Source: Ecdyonurus torrentis
Taxonomy: Eukaryota > Arthropoda > Insecta > Ephemeroptera > Heptageniidae
NCBI GenBank assembly: GCA_949318235.1
Contig: OX439133.1
Coordinates: 14,919,563 to 14,983,562, forward strand
Length of the DNA: 64,000 nucleotides
Direction: 5' to 3'
Shown: one piece after another, positions 34,479 through 51,452 of the stretch
Layout: every line of letters starts with the position of its first letter
Position numbering within the stretch: the stretch's first letter is position 1
Made by a program: the position numbers and the translations under genes
Notes under the pieces: model-generated
Database searches by the model: none
Told to the model about the DNA's origin: nothing
What the model saw: the letters and a program-made list of their open reading frames with translations, nothing else

Positions 34479-37457
34479 TTACTGATCACAATCTTTCATA
34501 TCTTCATCATCTAATACTTCTTGTTTAATTACAACACCATCTTCTGTATTACTTACAGTCCTTTCTTCATCAACACCAACATTACAAAACTCAGGTGTAA
34601 TATAATAATCAGAAGTATTAGTACTATTTTCATCTGGTTCATAGCCATCTAACTCAATTTTACACTTCACATTAGAATAATCATTCAATACTTCTGAATT
34701 TTCATTAACTTCCATTTCACATTGCAACATATCAGCTGGATTAAAACCACTTTCATTTTCACTTTCATCCATTACACAAAATTGTTCACTATTTAAATCA
34801 GCATTTTTTGCACCTACATTATGATGTTGTTTATAATGTAATATATAATGTTCTTCCGCAACAAAATAACATTTTTCAGGACATATATTACATACCCATA
34901 ATAATTTAATATGTTCTTTATAACCTAATGGAATAGTACCTTTCATAGTTTGATGTGAATCTAATTCATATTTAAGATCAAAACTATTAAAACAACATAG
35001 ACACATATATGATATCTGTGTTATTTTATTTATAGGTATTTTAGATTTTTTTCTAATATACGTAGGTTTATGTACTATAGTTGAAGAATGATGACTTTCA
35101 AAATGTGGAGTGAAATTCATTTCGGTACTATAGTAATTTGTTCTATTATGACTTTGTTTTGCTTTACTACATAAATTACATACCCAAATTTTAGTAAGTT
35201 TTCTAGGTATAAGTGGTACATTTTTAATTTTATGTTCTTTAATAATATGATCTTTATTTTCTGAATGATATTGACTTTTATAATTACATATAGGACAATA
35301 GAATAAATATTTATAATCAATTTTTATAAATTTTGCTAATGGTACGGGTATTTTAATATCTTTTTCACTACCATTATTACTAATTTTTTCTGTTAATTGT
35401 TGTAATTTTTTTAAATCTTGTGTATTTACAGATTGTGGTGCTGGTAGTAGAATCATTTCACTATCAGGAAATGTAATTGTTTTTGCTTCTGATGCTTTAC
35501 TATACTCAATATTTAAACTAGGTTTTTCTAATTTTAATATTTCAATTTCCATATGTGTTTCTAATAATTCTTTATTTTTATATCTTAATTTACAATAATC
35601 ACATTGAAATTTTCTACTATATAATGTAACTTTTCTAATTACTTTATCAACATTACTTCTTTTACATTTATGTTTATTGATTAAATGTATTTTCATTTTA
35701 TTTAAATCAGATTTTGCAGCATTACAAAATGGACAATAATGCATAATTTTAGGATGTTTTATTGGTTCATTTTCTAATACATATTGACTAGTAGGTTGAT
35801 CTATTACTGCTTCTTTATAATTACCTAGATTTGGTTTTATTTTTGTATTAATTGGTGGTATTTTTGAATTATAATAATTATCATGGAATGCAGTATTAGG
35901 TACTAATTCATAAGTATTTTTATGTACTTTTTGTTGTACACCAACTGGTCCTCGTATATTATTAAAATCCTCTAAACCAGTATATACCCAAGTTAAAGAA
36001 CCACCTACGTTAGTTAATACTTTATTTCTACCTTTAATATATACTACTGGTTTTTCAGGTAATGGCAACTTTGAATTTGGTTTATATTTTGGTTTAATTT
36101 TACGTATTTTCTTAGTACTAGGTCCACTTTCATTAACATCATGTGTTTTCATATGTAAATTTAATGAATAATAATCATTCATTAATTTTTTACAAATCTG
36201 ACATTGTATTTTACATACATGCATACATCTTTCAAGTTTTGTATCAAATTTTTTATGACACATTTTACATGAAATAGAGGTATCATTTGATGTATTATTT
36301 GTATTTTTTACAGGTTTTGCAATGAGTTTACTAATATCAACCAAACTTGTATTTTGAATGACAGTTTTATCTTTTTTATTAGTAATATTTGCTTTAGGAT
36401 TTTTAATTATTTTACTAATTTCAACGAAACTAGTATTCTGAATTCCAGTTTGATTTTTACTAGTATTTTCCGCAGGTTTTTTAATTATTTTTCTAATATC
36501 AACATAATCAGTATTTTGAATACTAGTTTCATTAGTACTAGCATTATTTACAGAATTTTTGGGTATTTTACTAATTTCAACAAAACTAGTATTTTGAATA
36601 CTTGTTTCATTTTTACTAGCATTTTCCCCAGGTTTTTTAATTATTTTTCTTATATCTATAAAGCTAGTACTTGGTATTGGTGTTTTACTTTTTTTACAAC
36701 GAGATTTTAGTATGTCCTTTTTAACTTGATCATCACTAAATTTTATTAATATTAAATCAGTATGTTTTGTTTTTTTATGATTTATTAATAAATCTTCAGC
36801 AATTAGATCAATACCACATATTAAGCATTTATAAGTATACATGACGCAACTTTTAACTGATAATGGTTTAACTTCTAAATCTGGATGTATTGATGAATGT
36901 TTGTCTTTGATATGATCATATAGAATTTGTGGTGTATCAACAAATGTATAACAATTTGGACATTTATATTTAGAACATTTAATTTTTTCTTCATTTAATG
37001 TATCAAATGCATGTTCTTTACATTTATGTGATTTAATTGCATGTCCAATTAATAAATCTATATTTTTAAATGATTTTTGACATAACGGACATTTTTGTTG
37101 TATTATTTCTATAATTTTTTGTACAGAAAATGTTTCATTATGTGCTTCTAATAAATGATTTTTAATATCATTTCTAGATGCACTTACTATATTACAAAGA
37201 TAACATTTATATCTAATATATTCATGTATAGGTAGATTTATTTTTATAATTTCATTTGAATGTTCATTAGATATATGTTCATTTTTAAGTTCTTCAGTAT
37301 TAAATGATATTGTACAAAATGTACACATGTACATTAATTGTCCATTTTCACACTCGTCATTGGAATTAGTATCTTCTAAGACATAACACTCTACTTGAGA
37401 GGGATTGTTTTTATGCTCGGAAGGCACTACACACTCACTTGAGTTCTTCTCTTCCAT
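34479..37457 (-). CDS. Large C2H2-type zinc finger protein 3 (992 aa)
   Basis: Uninterrupted frame starting MEEKNSSECV. Five N-terminal C2H2 fingers lie at about 45-66, 84-106, 123-144, 166-186 and 211-232. Then come about five copies of a 27-residue unit (IQNTSFVEISKIIKNP, about 262-395) and the paired finger CKMCHKKFD...HVCKIQCQICK at about 398-439. A GSLTWVYTGLED motif is at about 486-497. The shared four-finger module is at about 573-792 (YCPFCNA...HLINKHK; CDYCKLRYKNKE...HMEIEILKLEKP; YCPICNYKS...HIIKEHK; WVCNLCSK...HFESHH), with two more fingers at about 819-879. The acidic tail carries CKIELD and VVIKQE. Putative nuclear regulator of unknown target; it keeps the fullest finger set of the trio. 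Confidence 0.9.
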   Translation of the reverse strand: MEEKNSSECVVPSEHKNNPSQVECYVLEDTNSNDECENGQLMYMCTFCTISFNTEELKNEHISNEHSNEIIKINLPIHEYIRYKCYLCNIVSASRNDIKNHLLEAHNETFSVQKIIEIIQQKCPLCQKSFKNIDLLIGHAIKSHKCKEHAFDTLNEEKIKCSKYKCPNCYTFVDTPQILYDHIKDKHSSIHPDLEVKPLSVKSCVMYTYKCLICGIDLIAEDLLINHKKTKHTDLILIKFSDDQVKKDILKSRCKKSKTPIPSTSFIDIRKIIKKPGENASKNETSIQNTSFVEISKIPKNSVNNASTNETSIQNTDYVDIRKIIKKPAENTSKNQTGIQNTSFVEISKIIKNPKANITNKKDKTVIQNTSLVDISKLIAKPVKNTNNTSNDTSISCKMCHKKFDTKLERCMHVCKIQCQICKKLMNDYYSLNLHMKTHDVNESGPSTKKIRKIKPKYKPNSKLPLPEKPVVYIKGRNKVLTNVGGSLTWVYTGLEDFNNIRGPVGVQQKVHKNTYELVPNTAFHDNYYNSKIPPINTKIKPNLGNYKEAVIDQPTSQYVLENEPIKHPKIMHYCPFCNAAKSDLNKMKIHLINKHKCKRSNVDKVIRKVTLYSRKFQCDYCKLRYKNKELLETHMEIEILKLEKPSLNIEYSKASEAKTITFPDSEMILLPAPQSVNTQDLKKLQQLTEKISNNGSEKDIKIPVPLAKFIKIDYKYLFYCPICNYKSQYHSENKDHIIKEHKIKNVPLIPRKLTKIWVCNLCSKAKQSHNRTNYYSTEMNFTPHFESHHSSTIVHKPTYIRKKSKIPINKITQISYMCLCCFNSFDLKYELDSHQTMKGTIPLGYKEHIKLLWVCNICPEKCYFVAEEHYILHYKQHHNVGAKNADLNSEQFCVMDESENESGFNPADMLQCEMEVNENSEVLNDYSNVKCKIELDGYEPDENSTNTSDYYITPEFCNVGVDEERTVSNTEDGVVIKQEVLDDEDMKDCDQ

Positions 37458-37558
37458 ATTGAGAAGTTCACATGTACTGCTCGTTATGAAATTTGACGTT
37501 CAGTGTGTTCTGGAAATAACATTAAGATTAATTTCCTTGTGTTTCAACAAAAATATTT

Positions 37559-37779
37559 TGCCCTTGTTGCGTCCAAAGGGCATTTGGATACTTTTTCGCA
37601 AAGGGCATATTTGGACTTAGGTTTACGTGTTAAGCTTATGGCAGATGCGCTTGAAGCATCGAATCTGACCAAATGAAAGTATGCCCTTTGTGGTACTGAA
37701 TAAAAACGCAAGTACCGGTACGCCTTCTATAAGATGACCTTGAAATGTGGAGTATGCCCTTTGAACGCAACAAGGGCAA
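37559..37779. mobile_element. MITE, TIR TTGCCCTTGTTGCGT
   Basis: TTGCCCTTGTTGCGTCCAAA and complement TTTGAACGCAACAAGGGCAA, with inner GGGCAT/ATGCCC blocks. It lies about 100 bp upstream of the zinc finger 3 start codon. Confidence 0.85.
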
Positions 37780-38270
37780 TTTATATATATAAATACGAAT
37801 CTACACCAAGTTTTAGTTTTTTTTCCTTTTTAAGTCATTTGTAACAGCAATAACAAAAGATGAGCGGGCTTTGGATATATGGCTGAACATGCTTGATATT
37901 TACGATGCCCTCCCCCCTCCATAATTTTTGTGCAGAAAAATAAACCTGTCCAAAGAAAGCTATTTTATTTGATGCTGTGTTGTTGGGAAGGGGGGGGGGG
38001 GGGGAGTGAATTTTGATTTTAATGTTACTTTATGAAAACTTGTGATCTTTTCTCACTAAAACATATTATTTACATAGTGAACTAAATGCAATGTAGGTTA
38101 TCGCATCGGTGAGACGACTGAAGCATGAGAAAGCTTGCTAACTTCCTTCGTGCCATGATTTTAGTTTTTTTTTTTTTTAAAGACAAAAAAAAAAAAAAAA
38201 AAAGAAGAAGAAAGCTAGAATTGAATACAAGATAACTAAATGGCTTTAAATGGAGATTGCAATGCATAAT

Positions 38271-38586
38271 TAAAGGCATAGACCAGAGAAAAACATAAGC
38301 ATTTATATCACAAAACACTTGATGGGATTTATATAAATAACATTAGTTTGTCTCAAAACCCAACAGTAGCCCCGTAGCAGTGATCAGAATATTCGATTTA
38401 TGCAACCCGCACAACATTTTCATACTAATTTTTGCATGTTTCTGACGTCATACTTTATACAGTATTTTCATGCTCTCTCATAGGGTTACATTATCATTCT
38501 GGTAAAAATTGTCATCAGTTTTGAAGATCACATTTCGTGTTTATTCATTAAAAAGCACATGTTGTTTTATGTGGTCTATGGCTTTA
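38271..38586. mobile_element. MITE family B copy 2 (minus orientation)
   Basis: Same family as 23166-23512, reversed: starts TAAAGGCATAGACCAGAG, ends ATGTGGTCTATGGCTTTA. Confidence 0.85.
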
Positions 38587-38593
38587 AACTACA

Positions 38594-38751
38594 ACCCAGT
38601 AATACACAGTTTTTCACATGTAGATTACAAAAGTACTTGCCCGACGCAAGAAAGTCAGTGTACACCTGTGACATCACATGAGCTGGGCGTTACATTCTTG
38701 AATCAAACAAGTACTTGCAATCTACATGTGAAAAACTGTGGTTTACTGGGT
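38594..38751. mobile_element. Palindromic MITE between two inverted family B copies
   Basis: Arms ACCCAGTAATACACAGTTTT, CACATGTAGATTAC and AAGTACTTG mirrored at 38709-38751. Confidence 0.8.
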
Positions 38752-38802
38752 ATTTATATATTTATACAATGGTTATATTGCACACAATTTTATTCTATTG
38801 CA

Positions 38803-39149
38803 TTAAAGCCATAGACCACATAAAACAACATGTGCTTTTTAATGAACATACACAAAATGGTATCTTCAAAACTGATGACAATTTTTACCAGGAATGTTAT
38901 TGTAGCCCCACGAGAGAGCAAGAAAATACTGCAAAGTATGCCATTTGCGTGACTATTCATGTTTATGACATCAGAAACATGCAACAAATTACTGTAGTAA
39001 AAAATGTACGGGTTCCATGCATCGAAATTTTCTGATCACTGATATGGAGCTACAGTTGGTTTTTGAGACAAACTAAAGTTATTTATGTAAGTCCCATCAA
39101 GTATTCTGTAATATAAATGCTTATGTTTTCTTCTGGTCTATTCCTTTTA
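38803..39149. mobile_element. MITE family B copy 3 (plus orientation)
   Basis: Starts TAAAGCCATAGACCACATAA, ends TCTGGTCTATTCCTTTTA. Forms an inverted pair with 38271-38586. Confidence 0.85.
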
Positions 39150-39813
39150 GAATATAATACCAAAAACTTAAAATTTCAATGTGTTTAATATAAAAAACAT
39201 ATTACTTTCCAATTAAGACGTATGTAATACAATAAAATGTTATACACATCAAATCAGAGTGTCTGTCTGTGTCTGTAGCTGGTCTGTACTCTGTATGCAT
39301 AATAAGTAGCCAATCTAGAGGGGGGAGGGGAAGGGGGCGGGGAGTTCATACATAAAATAAGAGAAAATGATCTTCATTTCACTACTGATATTAAAGATTT
39401 AGAATGAACTTCATTATAAGCGAAATCACACACAAGAGTAACAGCATTAGAACAATAGAAATAAAACTAATAGACACCCGCACAAACGCTACCGCCTCTA
39501 AGCAAATACATAATCATTATAAAATATATACGTACTGTAATTTACAACATAACGGTATCATACATAACAGTGTAATTATATCATTTATTCCACTTGAATA
39601 TTGAGGTATTATATCAAATATAACACTTTGGGATATAGTGATAGAAATAAAAATTAATTTATTCACCAAAAACAAATAAAAATGTGTAAAAAGTGAGCAT
39701 TAAGTGCACGCCCAATGCAATTTAATGGTGGACACGCGGAATGAGAGTGCAACATTGCAAGTTAAAAATTAAGCTCAATAACGTTAATAAACTAAATATT
39801 ATTATTTACTTAC

Positions 39814-40010
39814 TTGTATATACAATTTATGAATATATTAAGAATATATTTACAACTATAAAATACATTATTATTAATGAAATTTACAATTTTTTACAGT
39901 TTTTGCTAAATTTGACACCAGTAAACAAAAGTCAGCTGCAATTTTTTTTTCGGTGAATTTGTATGGTGCTGCCACCTACTAAATTTGGTGGGAAAACTTT
40001 TTATTTTCAA
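39814..40010 (-). promoter_or_regulatory. Proposed promoter and 5' noncoding exon of zinc finger gene 3
   Basis: Minus strand: AGTTTTCCCACCAAATTTAG, TAGGTGGCAGCACCA, CAGCTGACTTTTGTTTAC, then donor ACAA|GTAAGTAAAT (exon end 39814). A strong candidate acceptor GTTATTTCCAG lies about 57 nt before the ATG at 37457. Inference from paralogue comparison. Confidence 0.58.
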
Positions 40011-42172
40011 AGCTCGTCTCTGCAGCTCGTCTCGATAGTCGTAACTCGTGAAGTCTATTATTATCAGACTTAATTTTAACTAATAATATGAAAGATATTA
40101 TTTTTTTAAATTTATTATCATGATAACAGTCACAACCACATGCTAGTATTGTATTGGTTGATGGATTTGTTTTATTTGACTTGTTCTACTCCGTAAAAAG
40201 ACATAATTATATAGAACGTTATTTTGAACGTAATATATATAAAATATTATATCTTATAAATCTTATATACCTTAAATATAAATCGTGTGTATAAGTCATG
40301 TTTTTAATAATGCTTTATTCACGCAGTGCTTTATTGGGATTCACCAATAATTGAATGTATTTTGCATACAATCTTTCTGCAATCAATTAAATTTTTGCCC
40401 ACAATCTTAAAAATAAAAATCAAAAAAAATCGTAAGTTCATTTATTAATATCATTTCTAGTAAAAAAAGGTATGAAATCCAAAGTGCTCTGCAAAAAATT
40501 GTCCAAAAGTGTCTCTGAGATCCCCCAATTTTTTTTTTTTTTTATTATTATTATTTTTTTTTTATTTGTCATCTAAGCTAATCTTTACTATTTTTATTAT
40601 TATAATTATTATTATTACTAATTTTTCTCTTCACAAAAATTGAGATATACAAATTACAAATAATTTAAAGGTGACATATTGTGGTAATTTGAGCAATGAA
40701 GAAATTTGAAATAATTTTAAGCAATTGCAATACTTTATTCTGAATGTAAAAGATAGTTAGAGGGAACTACACAAAAATTTTGACGAAGCTTTTTTATTTA
40801 TTTTTATTATTATTTTTTTTTTTTTCCTTTTTGATTTACCCCCAATATGAGAGTTTAACAACATGCAATAATTAAAAAAAGCAACACAATTTTTCTCTTA
40901 TCTGATGGTTATTCTTTTTGTTACCATTATTATTTAGGTAGTAATTGTTTACCATTGCATACCAATAAACGACAAGACCCAAAAAAAAAAAAAAAATTCA
41001 AACACAATAAATTATATATTTTTTCATTTTTTATTAACTAGACAAGACTTGCATCACAATGTTTCTATTTGGACCATGAATGAATGTAATAAAATGTAAT
41101 TAAGCTACATTTGAAATTGATACCTATTTTTACATCCAAAAAAAAGAAAACAAAAACCGTAAAAAAAATTATTATTTTTATTATTTATTTATTTCTCTTG
41201 TTATTATTATTATTATTATTATTATTTATTTACTTATTTGTTTATTTTTATTTACTTTTTTATTATTTATTTATTTATTTTTTAGATATTTTGAAAACTA
41301 AGAAGCATTTCTAGTTATTTCTTAATTTAAAGCCACAGAGAGCGGTGATACAAAAAGCACCTGCCAAACTTTTATAAGCGTTCTATCATGGTTTTTTTTC
41401 ACGATACATAACAGATTTATTTTATTGTACCATAAGTCAAAAAGTAATCAATTTGAAATTTTCATTAAAATTACTAAAATTGTTTTAAAAAAATACAAAA
41501 AAAAAATCAATTAAATTAATAACAAATTAATTTCTATCAACATATGCAATATTTTCTTTATCTTTTAGGAAACATGATTAAATTTTTATTTTTTAATAAA
41601 TTATTTATCTTTTATTTTATAATATAGATTTTATGATTATATAATGATGAAACTATCAAAAAAATTAACAATAATATGACCTAAAAACTATAGAAGATAA
41701 TAATTTTGTATAATCTAACAATTTTTACGACTAATTAAAAAAATTAAAATGAGCACATCATCATAAATATATAAGACTAAAGCGTGAATGAGGTGCAGCT
41801 ATATAATATGATGATATGTGCGTGAAAATTGCTTAATTTGAACTTATTAGGCGAGAAAGAAAAATTATATGCAGTAAATTAGTAAAATGCTCTTAAAAGG
41901 TTAAAAATATAATTAAAAATTTTAACGCTTTTTTCAATAAAGTATATTGGTTATATATAAGTTATGTAATAATTTCTTAGTTAAGTTCTATTAAAATAAT
42001 AAAATAACAATTTGCTTTCTGATAAATAAGTAGTTGATTTTTTTTTTCTTGCGTATTTATTATTATATTATTATTTTTTAATTATAAGTAACGAGAATGG
42101 AATAATAATTTTAAAAACCAATATAAATAGTATATATTTATTTGCAACTTAAATTATTCCCAATTACCATGT
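40011..42172. other. Gene-free AT-rich DNA
   Basis: Low-complexity A/T tracts and (TTA)n around 41200-41290. No coding or structured element recognised. Confidence 0.6.
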
Positions 42173-42523
42173 TTAAAGGAATAGTCCAGAAGAAAACTTA
42201 AACATTTATTATCACAAAACACTTGATGGGACTTACATAAATAACTTTAGTTTTTGTCTCAAAACCCAACTGTAGCTCCGTAGCAGTGATCGTCAGAAAA
42301 TTTCGATTTAAGCAACCCGCACAACATTTTTTTTTTACTAATTTTTGCATGTTTCTGACGTCATAAACATGAATAGTCACGCAAATGGCATACTTCACAG
42401 TATTTTCACGCTCTCTCGTGGGGCTACATTAACATTCTGGTAAAAATTACTATCAGTTTTGGAGATCCCATTTCTTGTTTATTCATTAAAAAGCACGTTG
42501 TTTTATGTGGTCTATGGCTTTAA
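42173..42523. mobile_element. MITE family B copy 4 (minus orientation)
   Basis: Starts TTAAAGGAATAGTCCAGAAG and ends GTGGTCTATGGCTTTAA; the whole interior matches the other three copies. Confidence 0.85.
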
Positions 42524-43329
42524 ATTATAAGCAGTATTTTTTTATATAATAAATAAATACCATATAGTATATTTATAAAAATTTAATATAATATAGTTAT
42601 TATATAAATCTATGACTTGCATTAAGATTTTTTTACTGTTGTAAACTGTGATTTTTTTTATTTATATTTATTTATTATTATTATATATATATATATTTTT
42701 TTTTAACATAAGTAAACAATTTGATCTGATGATGATCTGATCACCGTGATTAGTGATTACTATTAGTTTGCAAAAATCAAAACAAATTACATAATGCATT
42801 ATATATCGATTGAAAAACGGCACAAAGACTAAAGAATAAAAATCCATTTTATTCCATCTATTCGTGTTAACACATATTCATATCTATTTGTGTGATAAGT
42901 GTAAGCGGTAAAATTATTATTCCCATTAAAAACAAATATATTTTTAATTTTCTGGGTTAAGTTAAAGCAAATAAATAAAAATGTAAATGCACCTTAAAAA
43001 AAATCGAGAGTAAAAAACGATACTTTTTTTTTTCTTTTAATTTTTTTTTTTATGACAATGTCCTTTACCTTATAAATCAGTAATAAAATAACAAGTTTTA
43101 ATGTGGCGTGGAAATTAGAGTAAAAAGTGCATTAAAATAAAACTTGAGGTAATAATATTATTATTGGTAATTGTAGCTGCAGGCCAGTCAACCTTGGTTT
43201 ACATTTGCAAATGAATGAAATATATTTTATCTCAAAATCAAGATTATATTTATTATTTATATTATATATTATATTTACATTGCTCGCATTATTTAAATAT
43301 CGAAATGTGGGATGATTTATCTGTAATTG

Positions 43330-43336
<7 letters not shown>

Positions 43337-43385
<49 letters not shown>
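43337..43385. repeat. T homopolymer (49 bp)
   Basis: Uninterrupted T-run. Confidence 0.9.
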
Positions 43386-43387
<2 letters not shown>

Positions 43388-44948
43388 GGGGACGTAAGTT
43401 GTAACGTCTAGTTATAGCTTATATATATTTTTAAGTTGTTGCAACAATCAAAATAACAAAAAAAGTTATAAATACTACAACAATCTACAATAAATTTTGC
43501 AAGTGCAAAATATATTTTATATTTTTTAATTTTTTTTTGTTCTTGAGTATTTTAGTTTTCATTTTATTATCATTACTATCATTAGTTTCTGTTCTCTGTT
43601 TTTATGCTTGATAAAGCTGTAATATACTCATAGTTAATAAAAAATTAAATCTTATTTACGAAAAAAGTAATAATCTCTTAATCCCGTGTTATTTTAATAC
43701 CATAAGTGAACAAACCGATAGCCGATAAGGTAAATACCTTGGCTTGTAATTGTTAAAAACAATTTTTTATTCAATAATAATATATATACAAGGTTAAATA
43801 GTTACCCCCATAAGTTAATTGCAACGCTAACTAACGTTTTGATTTTGATTTTCATGCAACAATTTGAAAAAAGATAACGAAAGAGGTAAAAGAGTTTTCA
43901 CTTACTAGAGATAGCAGTTTATACGTGCTGTTCACAATGACACGTAAATTTATAAAATTAACTCTTACGCGAAGATACAAAAATCAATGTTATTTGGATT
44001 CATATGTATGTGCCCTTATAGTTAAAGTGTAACAACGACAGGGAGTAGAGAGTTAGTGTTATAGGTTTTGTTGAGTTGGAAAATTTTAAAATCCTATTCG
44101 AGGCTCTAAAAATCAGCTTCCTTTTGATAATACACCTGTATTCTATTTTCTATATCAAGTTAAATTTTAAAAAGCTATTTTATATTTAGTAATGATTTTA
44201 ATGGTGGCTCTTAACTAAAATCGCAAGAAAAAAAAATTGGAAAACATGAAAAAAATAATTTAAAAATATGTAGTTTCAAATCTCCTAATTTTGAAAAATT
44301 ATAAGGCTCTCAGTTTTGAAAGTATAAGATTTATATTCTTAAAACTATTATTTAAAAGTAAAAGTGGAATTTTTAAAATTATTATTTAATGTAAAACTAA
44401 ATATAGCATTCCTTAAATTATTTAATAATTTGTAATATTTTTACTGTACTGCAGTGGCGCAGTTAAAAAAAAAAATGAAAATTGGCATGGCACACATATT
44501 TTATTACGGTTTCTTTTTTAAAAAAAAAAAAAAGTATTACAATAAAGAATTAAAATAAATAAGCGTTATCTGTATAATATAGTATTATGACATTTATGAC
44601 CTATACACTATAAAAAATATATATACTGAAACATCAAAACAATAATTTTCTACTCAATTTATACATTAAAAACATTACATGCAATTTTACGACCCATATA
44701 TAAGTACAAAATAATACATGAAACCTTGAGAATTTGAGATATATAAAAAAAATGAATGAAAAATGAGATAAAAACTTTTCATATGTATATATTGATCTTG
44801 AATATTATATACAGTTGCTATAATATTGCATCTAGACTTTTTTTTTAAACAGAGAAAGTGGTAAAAATGATAACCCTAAGGCAACATTAAGTTCACATAA
44901 TATAATACATAACTAGTCTGAGAGTGGAGTGGCTGTTATTATATTATG

Positions 44949-44949
<1 letters not shown>

Positions 44950-45000
<51 letters not shown>
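44950..45000. repeat. (AT)n microsatellite
   Basis: Pure AT dinucleotide array. Confidence 0.9.
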
Positions 45001-45004
<4 letters not shown>

Positions 45005-45348
45005 GGAACCCCACCCATATATTCAGGTCAACCTATAACAAAAATTGCTCCATACACGCCTTCTTATATATGTGTTATTTTTTATTATAGAGAGATAGAC
45101 CATGATGTGTTGAATGTATAATGTAATACATTTTGAATACAAGAAAAATCAGCTTGTTTATTTAAATATACATTAATATAAACAAATATTAAGGAAATAT
45201 TAACTGTGCAGTAATTATTGATAAATTTAGGAAAAATTGGGGAAGGAGCTCGTTAGGCTGAAAGGGACGCCGTGGTAGAGAAATAAGAAATATAATATAA
45301 GACTATACTATAATAAAAAGTGCGATATGATTCTTATACAGATACTAT

Positions 45349-45447
45349 GTTGTTCGTAAACTAAACCCTGTTCTCTGCTCCTAAAATGACGACCAACTCA
45401 AATAGATTAAGCATTTTTTGATGAATAAAAAAAGTTTACGAACAACA
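45349..45447. mobile_element. MITE family A copy 4 (reversed)
   Basis: Ends TGTTGTTCGTAAA and TTTACGAACAACA. The interior AGCATTTTTTGATG reads on the opposite strand relative to copies 1 and 2. Confidence 0.75.
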
Positions 45448-50689
<5,242 letters not shown>

Positions 50690-51007
50690 GCTTTAGACGT
50701 AAACACCTTGAACAATAAACCTGCCTAATTTCCTAAAATACCCAAATATCAACCTTATTTTGGCCGCAGTCATTGATTTCTTATTTATTTTCCATTTACA
50801 AAATGTCAGTTGCGGGTTTACTACGTCACAGCTCGCCTGGTCCATGCGCGCGGAAACAGGCGAGCTGTGACGTAGTAAACCCGCAACTGACATTTTGTAA
50901 ATGGAAAATAAATTAGAAATCAATGATTCTGGCCAAAATAATGTAGATATTTGGGTATGTTAGGATATTAGGCAAGTTTTTTTGTTCAAGGTGTTCTACG
51001 CCTTTTA
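50690..51007. mobile_element. MITE family D copy (nearly perfect palindrome)
   Basis: Ends with AACACCTTGAACAA and TTGTTCAAGGTGTT. The centre ACAGGCGAGCTGTGACGTAG is mirrored almost exactly, joined by a short GCGC loop. The copy at 34153-34463 has TGACGTCA where this one has TACGTCA. Confidence 0.88.
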
Positions 51008-51452
51008 CAATTTTTAGAGCACTGAATTTACGTATTTTTAATTATTTGTACCAGTTAAAAAAAAAAAAAAAAAGTGAGAAAAATTATCTGCAAATACTTT
51101 TATTTATGGTATCATCATTATGTCAATATGATGTGCAAATTATTAATTTTTAAAATGGAAAAAGAATAGTAAAATTGATTTTAGAATTCTGAAAAAATAA
51201 TTTAATTATGATCATTAAAAAAATTAAGTTGTCAGACTATATGCATTGTTTTTTTAATCTATTCTTCTTATGTGTTAAGAATTTACCTTTTGCTTTTATT
51301 AAAAGATTATAGTTTTTTTTTTAAGAATAAAGAGAAAAAAGTAAAAGAAAGAATTTCATTTTTATTATTATTATGACATGTTTTAATTTTTAATTACCCT
51401 TTGGGGGAGGGGAAAAAAGTCCAATATATGTGGTGTACCTTTTTAACGCTCT

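Larger units (their letters stand above)
42524..45348. other. Gene-free AT-rich DNA
   Basis: Contains a 49-bp T-run (43337-43385) and an (AT)n tract at 44950-45000. Nothing else recognised. Confidence 0.6.

Noticed and set aside
44451..44470. CAGTGGCGCAG-like transposon end, with a similar word at 61560
   Set aside because: Only one end is visible at each place and no partner or target duplication was found.
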